Both the position numbers and the translations under genes were made by a program. The notes under the pieces are model-generated. The model worked only from the letters and a program-made list of their open reading frames with translations. It was not told the DNA's origin and made no database searches. This document shows positions 1-5,495 of a stretch of DNA of 5,495 nt, piece after piece (the first letter of the stretch is position 1; the number at the start of each line of letters is the position of its first letter). The stretch spans positions 1-5,495 of the forward strand of contig CALEOQ010000282.1 of NCBI GenBank assembly GCA_937910255.1. Reading direction: 5' to 3'. The DNA comes from an uncultured Caulobacteraceae bacterium. GTDB taxonomy: Bacteria; Pseudomonadota; Alphaproteobacteria; Caulobacterales; Caulobacteraceae.

Positions 1-83
1 GGATGCAGACAGCGCAGTGGAACGTGTGGGAGAGGGCGAGTGATGACAGCAGACATGTCGGTCGCTGTGTTCACTATGGTTTA
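1..83. other. Unassigned sequence left of adapter, probably not part of this locus
   Basis: This stretch sits on the far side of a complete sequencing adapter, so it has no demonstrated physical link to the chemotaxis genes. By hand count it is about 58% GC over the first 80 bases, lower than the operon, and strongly G-skewed (about 32 G to 14 C). It has no convincing codon pattern, Shine-Dalgarno site or recognisable motif. It could be a fragment of another molecule joined by a chimeric read, or low-quality base calls made after a read ran off the end of its adapter. I see no gene in it. Confidence 0.7.
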
Positions 84-158
84 TTTTTTTTTTTCAAGCA
101 GAAGACGGCATACGAGATTACGACGTGACTGGAGTTCAGACGTGTGCTCTTCCGATCT
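84..158 (+). other. Illumina adapter contamination (poly-T, P7, index, read-2 primer site)
   Basis: Positions 84-94 are an uninterrupted run of 11 T. Positions 95-118 match the 24-base Illumina P7 end (beginning CAAGCAGAAG). Positions 119-124 (TACGAC) occupy the 6-base index slot. Positions 125-158 match the TruSeq read-2 primer region (beginning GTGACTGGAG, ending TTCCGATCT). Read on the minus strand, this is a library read running out of genomic cheA, through the adapter and into a poly-A run, as expected for read-through of a short insert. Its translations give well-known artefact peptides, such as SSRRRHTRLRRDWSSD on the + strand and RSEEHTSELQS on the - strand. The GTG at 144 lies inside the primer and yields a false start reading MLFRS in frame with cheA. 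This is an assembly artefact, not biology. Confidence 0.98.
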
Positions 159-2144
159 GAAGCCGACGAGGACTTCGGCTTCGTGCCGATCGTCCTCAGC
201 CTGGACGAACCCGCCGCCGACGCCCCCGAGGTGGATGTGGCCGCCCTGATGGCCGCCGCCACGGAGCCCGCCGAGGCGGGCGTTCAACCCACAACCGCCG
301 CCGCAGCCTGGCTCGTCACCTTCCGGCCCAAGTCGGAGATGTACGCCAAGGCCAACGAAACCGCCCTGGTGCTGCGCGAACTCGCGCGCCTGGGTGAGGT
401 CGAGGTGGTCGTCGACGCCGCCGCCGTTCCGCCGCTGGACCAGCTTTCGGCCGAACAGGCCTATCTCTCCTGGACCATCCGCCTCCTGGGCGAGGCCACC
501 GAATCCGACGTGCGCGAAGTCTTCGAATTCGTCGAGGACGACTGCGAACTGACCGTCCGCCGCGAGGGCGACGCCGAGGCGCCGAGCGCCGCTCCTTCCG
601 CCGATGACTCCGAAAGCGACGCCTCTGCGAGCGCCGTGGAGGCCGCAGCGTCCGCCCCCCTCGATCTTGAGGCCCTGCTGGCCCGCGTGCAGGGGGAGCC
701 GTCGCCTGAGCCGACGCCGCCCGCCCCGCTGGCCACCGCGCCCGAGCCGACGCCGGAGCCCCCTGCGGAGACCCCCAAGGCCGATCCGGCCCATATGGGC
801 GTGGCCGGGCTGATCGCCCTGGCCGAGCAGGCGTCCCTGGATCATGTTCAGGCCGCAGCGCCGCCCAAGGCCGAGGCTAAGCCGGACCCCAAGGCCGACG
901 CCAAGGCCGAACGGGCCAGCGCCGCCGGAACCGCGACCGCCGCGACCCCGACCATCCGCGTGGATCTCGACCGGGTTGACCGACTGATCAACGCCGTGGG
1001 CGAGCTGGTCATCCAGCAGGCCATGCTGTCCCAGCGAGTCTTCGAAAGCGGCCTGGCCCGCTCCTCGGACGTGGCCCTCGGCCTGGAGGACCTGGAGCTG
1101 CTGACCCGGGAGATCCAGGACAGCGTCATGGCCATCCGCGCCCAGCCGGTGAAGTCGGTGTTCCAGCGCATGCCGCGTCTGGTCCGCGAAGTCGCCGACA
1201 TGGTGGGCAAGAAGGTCCGCCTGGTGATGGACGGCGAGAACACCGAGGTCGACAAGACGGTCATCGAACGCCTGTCCGATCCCATCACCCACATGCTGCG
1301 CAACGCCATCGACCACGGGCTGGAAACGCCCGAGGAGCGCGAGGCCGGGGGCAAGGGCGCCGAGGGCGTCGTCCGTCTGGCGGCCCTGCATCGCGGCGGC
1401 CGCATCGTCATCGAGGTCCAGGACGACGGCCGGGGCATCAACCGTCCCCGGGTTCGCGGGATCGCCATGGCCAAGGGCCTGATCGCCGAGGACGCCGTCC
1501 TGTCGGACGACGAGATCGACAATCTGATCTTCCTGCCCGGCTTCTCCACCGCCGACGTGGTGTCGGACATTTCCGGCCGCGGCGTCGGCATGGATGTGGT
1601 CAAGCGCTCCATCCAGGCCCTGGGCGGACGGATCTCCATCACATCGGAGCCCGGCAAGGGCTCGAAGTTCTCCATGAGCCTGCCGCTGACCCTGGCCGTG
1701 CTCGACGGCATGGTGGTCTCGGCCGCCGACCAGACCCTGGTGGCGCCGCTCTCCAATATTGTCGAAAGCCTGACCCCCCGCGCCGAGGACGTCCACCTGG
1801 TGGGCGGCCGCGATGCGGTGATCCGCATCCGCGACACCTTCGTCCCCCTGATCGACGTGGGCATGGCCCTCGGCTTCCGGGACGAGCCTCTGCCGCCGGC
1901 GTCGGGCGTCGCCGTCCTGGTCGAGAGCGAAGGCGGCGGCAAGGCGGCCCTGCTGGTCGAAGCGATCCAGGGCCAGCGCCAGGTGGTGATCAAGAGCCTG
2001 GAAGCCAATTATCAGCACATCCACGGCGTCGCCGCGGCGACCATCCTCGGTGATGGCCGCGTGGCCCTGATCCTGGATGTGGACGCCTTGGTGACCACCT
2101 CCCGTCGCAAGGCTCCCCGTATCGAGAAGCGAATGGCGGTTTGA
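159..2144 (+). CDS. cheA: Chemotaxis histidine kinase CheA, 5'-truncated by adapter junction
   Basis: CheA is the cytoplasmic kinase of the receptor arrays. It autophosphorylates and passes phosphate to CheY and CheB. The visible part (661 codons before the stop) starts after the P1 phosphotransfer domain, so the phosphoacceptor histidine and true start are missing, perhaps 130-200 residues. In order there is a P2-like CheY/CheB-docking domain (about 309-557, from WLVTFRPKSEMYAKANE to FEFVEDDCELTV), then a long Ala/Pro/Glu/Lys-rich linker (about 558-947). P3, the dimerisation helices, follows (about 951-1148, VDRLINAVGELVI). The P4 ATPase comes next: N box HMLRNAIDHG within 1281-1319, G1 DDGRGIN from 1422, F box FLPGFST from 1530, G2 GRGVGMD from 1575. 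Last is the P5 CheW-like regulatory domain (about 1683-2141). All ATP-binding boxes are intact, so the kinase looks functional apart from the artificial truncation. Residues MLFRS just upstream come from adapter and must not be included. Confidence 0.96.
   Translation, partial: EADEDFGFVPIVLSLDEPAADAPEVDVAALMAAATEPAEAGVQPTTAAAAWLVTFRPKSEMYAKANETALVLRELARLGEVEVVVDAAAVPPLDQLSAEQAYLSWTIRLLGEATESDVREVFEFVEDDCELTVRREGDAEAPSAAPSADDSESDASASAVEAAASAPLDLEALLARVQGEPSPEPTPPAPLATAPEPTPEPPAETPKADPAHMGVAGLIALAEQASLDHVQAAAPPKAEAKPDPKADAKAERASAAGTATAATPTIRVDLDRVDRLINAVGELVIQQAMLSQRVFESGLARSSDVALGLEDLELLTREIQDSVMAIRAQPVKSVFQRMPRLVREVADMVGKKVRLVMDGENTEVDKTVIERLSDPITHMLRNAIDHGLETPEEREAGGKGAEGVVRLAALHRGGRIVIEVQDDGRGINRPRVRGIAMAKGLIAEDAVLSDDEIDNLIFLPGFSTADVVSDISGRGVGMDVVKRSIQALGGRISITSEPGKGSKFSMSLPLTLAVLDGMVVSAADQTLVAPLSNIVESLTPRAEDVHLVGGRDAVIRIRDTFVPLIDVGMALGFRDEPLPPASGVAVLVESEGGGKAALLVEAIQGQRQVVIKSLEANYQHIHGVAAATILGDGRVALILDVDALVTTSRRKAPRIEKRMAV
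774..910 (+). repeat. Short CAAGGCCGA repeats in the CheA linker
   Basis: The 9-mer CAAGGCCGA occurs four times, at 776-784, 866-874, 890-898 and 902-910, the last three tightly clustered. In protein these encode Lys-Ala-Asp/Glu units (PKADPAH, PKAEAKPDPKADAKAE) in the charged, low-complexity part of the linker just before the dimerisation domain. This looks like in-frame repeat expansion in a disordered tether. I see no reason to treat it as a DNA regulatory element. Confidence 0.6.
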
Positions 2145-2146
2145 CC

Positions 2147-2614
2147 ATGACTGACACCGTGACCCCAGGCGTCGCCCAGCGACGCGAACTCATCGCTTTC
2201 CGGATCGGCGACCAGGAATTCTGCGTCGACATCATGTCGGTGCGAGAAATCCGCGGCTGGGCGCCGGCCACCCCCCTGCCCCGCACCCCCTCCTTCGTGA
2301 AGGGTGTGATCAACCTGCGCGGCGCTGTCCTGCCGATCATCGACCTGGGCGCACGCCTGGGCCTGACCACCTCGGAGCCCACCGCCCGCCACGTGATCAT
2401 GGTGGTCCATATCGGCGAGCGGACCATCGGCCTGCTGGTCGATGCGGTCTCCGACATCATCAATATGAGCGACGACCTGGTCCAGCCGACCCCTGACGTC
2501 GCCAGCGACCAGGTGAAGACCTTCGTGAAAGGGCTGTTCGCCCTCGAAGGCCGCATGGTCAGCCTCATCGCCCTGGATCGGGTTCTTCCCGAGACTGAAG
2601 CCGAGGCGGCATGA
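2147..2614 (+). CDS. cheW: Chemotaxis receptor-kinase coupling protein CheW
   Basis: CheW is a small cytoplasmic adaptor that links the tips of methyl-accepting receptors to the P5 domain of CheA and completes the array. The 155-residue product is the usual CheW length and is essentially one CheW domain. Visible signatures are an N-terminal strand ELIAFRIGDQEFCVDI (residues 14-29), VREIRGW (32-38), and the hallmark SFVKGVINLRGAVLPIIDL (49-67), with the conserved Arg58 of NLRG. Then come HVIMVVHIGERTIGLLVDAV (82-101) and a C-terminal FVKGLFALEGRMVSLIALD. The ATG at 2147 lies 2 nt after the cheA stop, with a weak GGCGG at 2135-2139. An in-frame TTG at 2141 would overlap cheA and add two residues. 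I prefer the ATG. The 3' end overlaps cheR by 4 nt. Confidence 0.96.
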   Translation: MTDTVTPGVAQRRELIAFRIGDQEFCVDIMSVREIRGWAPATPLPRTPSFVKGVINLRGAVLPIIDLGARLGLTTSEPTARHVIMVVHIGERTIGLLVDAVSDIINMSDDLVQPTPDVASDQVKTFVKGLFALEGRMVSLIALDRVLPETEAEAA

Positions 2615-3501
2615 CGCAGACTCCAGAGTCCCGGCGCGGCGCAAAGAACGAAGGTCTGGTCGACGGCGAATTCCTGCTGACCACCGACGACTTCCGCAAG
2701 ATCGCTCAGATCCTGCATTCCCACGCCGGCATCGCACTCAATGAGGGCAAGGCCGCCCTGGTCTATTCGCGCCTGGCCAAGCGCCTGCGCACGCTGGGCC
2801 TGCGCAGCTTCCGGGAGTATTGCGCCCTGGTGGAGGACGCCGACAGCCTGGACGAGCGCCAGGCCATGATGGCGGCCCTGACCACCAATGTGACGCGCTT
2901 CTTCCGCGAGCCGCACCACTTCGACCACCTGCGGGACAAGGTGATGCCGGAACTGGCCGCCCGCGCCCGGGCCGGCGGTCGGGTGCGCATGTGGTCAGCC
3001 GCCTGCTCCAATGGCCAGGAGCCCTATTCCATGGCCATCACGCTGTTGTCGGTTCTGCCGGAAGCGGCGCGACTGGACGTGAAGATCCTGGCCACCGACA
3101 TCGACCCGAACATGGTCGCCGAAGGCAAGGTCGGCTGTTACCGGGAGGACGCCGTCTCCCCCGTCCCGCTGGAGCTGCGCCGCCGCTGGTTCGAGAAGGT
3201 GCCTGCCGCCGACGGCCGCATCTGGTCGGTTTCGCCAGAGCTGCGCGACCTGGTGGCCTATCGGGAGCTGAACCTCATCGGCGAATGGCCGATGCGCGGG
3301 CGGTTCGACGTGATCTTCTGCCGCAATGTGGTGATCTATTTCGACGAACCGACCCAGGAGCGCATCTGGAGCCGGTTCGTCCCGGCCATGGCGCCGGGCG
3401 CCACTCTCTATATCGGCCACTCCGAACGGGTCTCTGGTCCCGCGGTGGCGACCCTGGAGACCGCCGGTCTGACCACCTATCAACTGAGGTCCGCTCGATG
3501 A
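2611..3501 (+). CDS. cheR: Chemotaxis protein methyltransferase CheR
   Basis: CheR uses S-adenosylmethionine to methylate specific glutamates on chemoreceptors, raising kinase activity during adaptation. The 296-residue protein has a normal CheR layout after a short polar N-terminal extension (about 20 residues). The all-helical N-terminal domain covers about residues 24-90, and TTNVTRFFRE (91-100) enters the Rossmann methyltransferase domain. The SAM-binding loop is WSAACSNGQEPYS (128-140), in which the conserved Glu-Pro-Tyr-Ser is kept. The acidic strand is LATDID (160-165), the catalytic-face motif is FCRNVVIYF (236-244), and GHSE (269-272) is near the end. The ATG lies in an ATGA overlap with the cheW stop, with GAGG at 2603-2606 four bases upstream. 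The gene in turn overlaps cheB by 4 nt. I find no broken frame or missing key residue. Confidence 0.97.
   Translation: MTQTPESRRGAKNEGLVDGEFLLTTDDFRKIAQILHSHAGIALNEGKAALVYSRLAKRLRTLGLRSFREYCALVEDADSLDERQAMMAALTTNVTRFFREPHHFDHLRDKVMPELAARARAGGRVRMWSAACSNGQEPYSMAITLLSVLPEAARLDVKILATDIDPNMVAEGKVGCYREDAVSPVPLELRRRWFEKVPAADGRIWSVSPELRDLVAYRELNLIGEWPMRGRFDVIFCRNVVIYFDEPTQERIWSRFVPAMAPGATLYIGHSERVSGPAVATLETAGLTTYQLRSAR
3486..3490 (+). promoter_or_regulatory. Ribosome binding site for cheB
   Basis: GAGGT at 3486-3490, within the last codons of cheR, lies 7 nt before the ATG at 3498 and matches the anti-Shine-Dalgarno sequence. It supports that ATG as the cheB start over the long in-frame extension upstream, which runs through cheR out of frame with it. 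Confidence 0.65.
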
Positions 3502-4535
3502 CCGTTCGTGTACTGATTGTTGATGACTCTGCGACCATGCGCAGCCTCATCGCGGCCACCCTTCGCCAGGACCCCGAGATCGAGGTGCTGGGCTTCGCCA
3601 ACGACCCCCTGGAGGCCCGCGAGGCGATCAAGCTGCTGAATCCGGACGTGATCACCCTCGATGTCGAGATGCCGCACATGAACGGCCTCGACTTCCTCGA
3701 GAAGATCATGCGGTTGCGCCCAATGCCGGTGGTCATGGTCTCGACCCTGACCCAGGCCGGCGCCGAGGCCACCCTGACGGCCATGGAGCTCGGCGCCGTC
3801 GATTGCGTCGGCAAGCCAGGCGCGGGCCATACGGCCGTGGAGGCGTTCGCCGATCTCGCTGAGAAGGTGAAGGCCGCTTCACGGGCCCGGGTGCGCCCGT
3901 TCGTCGGCCATATCACCAAGGTGGAGGACACCCGGGTCTATAAGGCTGAGGACATCATCGTGGCCATCGGCTCCTCCACCGGCGGGGTCGAGGCGCTGAT
4001 GACCATTCTCTCGGCCTTCCCGGCCACCTGCCCGCCCACCGTGATCACCCAGCACATGCCGGCCACCTTCACGCGCTCGTTCGCCGAGCGGCTGGACCGG
4101 GTGTCCGGCGCCAAGGTGGCCGAGGCCTGGGACGGGGCGCGGCTGGCCCCCGGCCACGTCTATCTGGCGCCCGGCGGCGACGCCCATCTGGAGATCACCG
4201 GCACGACCCACCCGGCCTGCCGCCTGCGGCACGACGCGCCGGTGAGCGGCCATCGGCCTTCGGTGGACGTGCTGTTTGAGTCCGTCGCCCGACTGAACCG
4301 TCCGGCCCTCGGGGTCATTCTCACGGGCATGGGCCGGGACGGCGCCCAGGGCCTGCTCACCATGCGCCAGGCCGGGGCTCGCACCCTGGGCCAGGACGAA
4401 TCCAGTTGCGTCGTCTACGGCATGCCCCGCGCGGCCCAGGAGATCGGCGCAGTGGAGAAGCAATCGCCGCTTGCTCGCATGAGCTCGGCCATCCTTGGAA
4501 TATGCGCGGCCGCCGAACCGCAAAGGAGCGCCTGA
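3498..4535 (+). CDS. cheB: Chemotaxis response regulator protein-glutamate methylesterase CheB
   Basis: CheB removes methyl groups from receptor glutamates, and in many species deamidates glutamines. It is switched on when CheA phosphorylates its receiver domain, closing the adaptation feedback loop. The 345-residue length is typical. The N-terminal receiver (about 1-120) has the acidic pair Asp9-Asp10 in VLIVDDSATMRSL, phosphoacceptor Asp55 in TLDVEMP, Ser82-Thr83 in VMVSTLT, and Lys106 in GKPG. A linker of roughly 30 residues leads to the esterase domain (about 152-335). There the catalytic triad is recognisable by motif and spacing: Ser160 in GSSTGG, His186 in QHMP, Asp281 in TGMGRDGA. The ATG at 3498 forms an ATGA overlap with the cheR stop. 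The TGA overlaps the cheY start by one base. Everything expected for an active enzyme is present. Confidence 0.97.
   Translation: MTVRVLIVDDSATMRSLIAATLRQDPEIEVLGFANDPLEAREAIKLLNPDVITLDVEMPHMNGLDFLEKIMRLRPMPVVMVSTLTQAGAEATLTAMELGAVDCVGKPGAGHTAVEAFADLAEKVKAASRARVRPFVGHITKVEDTRVYKAEDIIVAIGSSTGGVEALMTILSAFPATCPPTVITQHMPATFTRSFAERLDRVSGAKVAEAWDGARLAPGHVYLAPGGDAHLEITGTTHPACRLRHDAPVSGHRPSVDVLFESVARLNRPALGVILTGMGRDGAQGLLTMRQAGARTLGQDESSCVVYGMPRAAQEIGAVEKQSPLARMSSAILGICAAAEPQRSA
4522..4528 (+). promoter_or_regulatory. Strong ribosome binding site for cheY
   Basis: AAAGGAG at 4522-4528 lies within the 3' end of cheB, six bases before the ATG at 4535. It is the best Shine-Dalgarno match in the operon and fixes the cheY start. 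The stretch of the same frame upstream of it is cheB shadow. Confidence 0.8.
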
Positions 4536-4924
4536 TGCCCGCCCCCGGAGCCATCAAGACCTTGATCGCCGACGATCAGCAGTCCATGCGCTCGCTGATC
4601 CGCACCAGCCTGAACGCCCTGGGCATCAACCAGACGCGGGAGGCCGCCGATGGCGAGGACGCCCTGCGCATGCTGCTGGCGCAACCGGTCAATCTGGTGA
4701 TCACCGACTTCAACATGCCCAAGCTGGACGGGCTTGGCCTGCTGCGCGCCATTCGCGCCCATGGGCCGATCTCCAAGACCGCGGTCATCATGCTGACCGG
4801 CCGCGCCGACCGCGAGCTGGTGCAGCGGGCGGTGCAGTTCGGTGTGAACAACTATCTGGTCAAACCCTTCACGACCCAGATCCTGAAGGAAAAGATCGAA
4901 GCCGTTTTCGGACCCCTCGAATGA
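4535..4924 (+). CDS. cheY: Single-domain chemotaxis response regulator CheY
   Basis: CheY is the diffusible output of the pathway. Once phosphorylated by CheA it binds the flagellar motor switch, or in species with several CheYs it may act as a phosphate sink. The 129-residue protein is a lone receiver domain with all hallmark residues: acidic Asp13-Asp14 (LIADDQQSMRSLI), phosphoacceptor Asp58 in TDFNMP, Thr88 in MLTG, Tyr107 and Lys110 in NNYLVKPF. There is no output domain. By position after cheB it corresponds to CheYII of the Caulobacter cluster. The sequence alone cannot say whether it is a motor-binding CheY or a sink. The start is set by a one-base TGATG overlap with cheB and a strong upstream Shine-Dalgarno. 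It overlaps cheD by 4 nt. Confidence 0.95.
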   Translation: MPAPGAIKTLIADDQQSMRSLIRTSLNALGINQTREAADGEDALRMLLAQPVNLVITDFNMPKLDGLGLLRAIRAHGPISKTAVIMLTGRADRELVQRAVQFGVNNYLVKPFTTQILKEKIEAVFGPLE

Positions 4925-5457
4925 TCGTTGAGAACATCTCGAACCGGCCGGGACGGCGGGTTCACGTGGTGCAGGGTGAGCACTATGTGACCGACGATCC
5001 CGAAATCACCCTGACCACGATCCTGGGCAGCTGCGTGGCGGTCTGCCTGTGGGACCCGCAGCGGGGCGTCGGCGGGATGAACCACTTCCTGCTGCCTGAG
5101 GGCAAGGCCGAGGGCGCCAACGAAGGCCGCCGTTACGGCGCCTTCGCCATGGAGCTCCTGATCAACGAACTGCTGCGCATGGGCGCGCGGCGGGAGAACA
5201 TGCAGGCCAAGCTGTTCGGCGGCGCCCGCATGTTCAGCGGCCTGTCCGACGTGGGCGCCTCCAACGCCGCCTTCGCCGAGCGCTTCCTGCGGGACGAAGG
5301 CATTCCCGTGGTGGGCACCAGCCTCGGCGGCTTCGGCGCCCGCAGGATCCAGTTCTGGCCCGTCAGCGGGCGGGCCCAGCAAAAGACCGTCACCGACACC
5401 AACGAGCTGAAGGAAGTCGCCAAGCCGCCTGCCCCCGCGCCCCTGCCGGTGGCCTAA
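4921..5457 (+). CDS. cheD: Chemoreceptor glutamine deamidase CheD
   Basis: CheD hydrolyses the side-chain amide of selected receptor glutamines to glutamates, creating methylation sites and tuning receptor signalling in the cytoplasm. The 178-residue product carries the family's catalytic set. Cys38 lies in ILGSCVAVCLWD, His55 in GGMNHFLLP (17 residues later, the same spacing as Cys27/His44 of Thermotoga maritima CheD), and Thr32 six residues before the cysteine corresponds to its Thr21. Further conserved blocks are YGAFAMELLINELLRMGA, KLFGGARMF and GTSLGG. The C-terminal 20 or so residues are Pro/Ala-rich and probably disordered. The ATG forms an ATGA overlap with the cheY stop, and I see no good Shine-Dalgarno at normal distance, so translation probably depends on coupling to cheY. 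No cheC is visible nearby. Confidence 0.96.
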   Translation: MIVENISNRPGRRVHVVQGEHYVTDDPEITLTTILGSCVAVCLWDPQRGVGGMNHFLLPEGKAEGANEGRRYGAFAMELLINELLRMGARRENMQAKLFGGARMFSGLSDVGASNAAFAERFLRDEGIPVVGTSLGGFGARRIQFWPVSGRAQQKTVTDTNELKEVAKPPAPAPLPVA

Positions 5458-5465
5458 GGCGCGGT

Positions 5466-5469
5466 GGAG
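5466..5469 (+). promoter_or_regulatory. Possible ribosome binding site for the gene after cheD
   Basis: GGAG at 5466-5469 lies in the 20-nt gap after the cheD stop and 8 nt before the ATG at 5478. Spacing and sequence are suitable for a start there. Confidence 0.5.
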
Positions 5470-5477
5470 CTGTTCTG

Positions 5478-5495
5478 ATGCGCCCCGCCCCGCGC
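5478..5495 (+). CDS. Start of a further co-directional gene, cut by window end
   Basis: An ATG 20 nt after the cheD stop, preceded by GGAG, opens a frame of six codons (MRPAPR) to the window edge. That is too little to identify a product. In the Caulobacter crescentus cluster the gene after cheD is cheU, so a cheU-like gene is a reasonable expectation, but this is inference from gene order only. Confidence 0.45.

Noticed and set aside
40..249. Small plus-strand open frame across the adapter
   Set aside because: It reads through the poly-T and adapter into cheA in the wrong frame. The peptide contains the known adapter translation.
848..2008. Minus-strand open frame of 386 codons within cheA
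   Set aside because: It is an Arg/Ser/Thr-rich shadow typical of a high-GC gene, with no start signal or recognisable domain.
81..2024. Long open frame on the minus strand (647 codons) antisense to cheA
   Set aside because: Its N-terminal part mirrors cheA in a high-GC codon-biased region, its composition is Gly/His/Arg/Asp-rich without domain motifs, and its C-terminus is adapter-coded.
2141..2146. TTG start for cheW two codons upstream
   Set aside because: It is possible, but it adds only two residues. The ATG at 2147 is a stronger start with the GGCGG at a workable distance.
1990..2928. Minus-strand open frame across cheA end, cheW and cheR start
   Set aside because: It lies opposite three well-supported genes and has no domain signature.
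2820..3497. Upstream in-frame extension of cheB
   Set aside because: It is out-of-frame translation of cheR. CheB homology begins exactly at the ATG at 3498, which has its own Shine-Dalgarno.
4406..4534. Upstream in-frame extension of cheY
   Set aside because: It is out-of-frame cheB. The receiver fold and the strong Shine-Dalgarno place the start at 4535.
4495..4920. Upstream in-frame extension of cheD
   Set aside because: It is out-of-frame cheY sequence. CheD homology starts at 4921.
5458..5495. Transcription terminator after cheD
   Set aside because: There is no stem-loop followed by a T-run, and a new start codon follows.

Overview
This window is a metabolically ordinary but cleanly organised bacterial chemotaxis operon, with a sequencing artefact at its left edge. 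Positions 1-158 are not trustworthy genomic sequence. Positions 84-158 are a T-run followed by a complete Illumina P7 / 6-base index / read-2-primer adapter. Positions 1-83 are a short G-skewed stretch of unknown origin fused to it. Genomic sequence that belongs with the rest of the window starts at about 159.

From 159 to 5457 all genes lie on the + strand in the order cheA (5' truncated) - cheW - cheR - cheB - cheY - cheD. Every junction is a 2-nt gap or a 1-4 nt start/stop overlap. After cheD there is a 20-nt gap with a Shine-Dalgarno-like GGAG, then an ATG and six codons of a further gene cut by the window end. No RNA gene, mobile element, CRISPR array or terminator is visible, and no intergenic stretch exceeds a few tens of bases apart from the artefact.

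The very high GC content, strong third-position G/C bias, an A-W-R-B-Y-D order and a CheD without CheC point to an alphaproteobacterium. The order matches what I recall of the major che cluster of Caulobacter crescentus (mcpA-cheX-cheYI-cheA-cheW-cheR-cheB-cheYII-cheD-cheU-cheYIII-cheE), so Caulobacteraceae (Caulobacter, Phenylobacterium, Brevundimonas) is the best guess. The genus is not resolved, and the adapter plus short contig edge suggests a draft genome or metagenome assembly.

The genes work together as one pathway. Receptors coupled through CheW control the histidine kinase CheA. CheA phosphorylates CheY, which acts at the flagellar motor, and CheB, a methylesterase/deamidase. CheR methylates receptor glutamates and CheB removes the methyl groups, giving adaptation. 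CheD deamidates receptor glutamines. I found no undescribed system here. The items most worth a second look are the adapter chimera, the long CheA P2-P3 linker with two embedded helix-like segments, the coupling pattern of the overlaps, and the identity of the gene after cheD.
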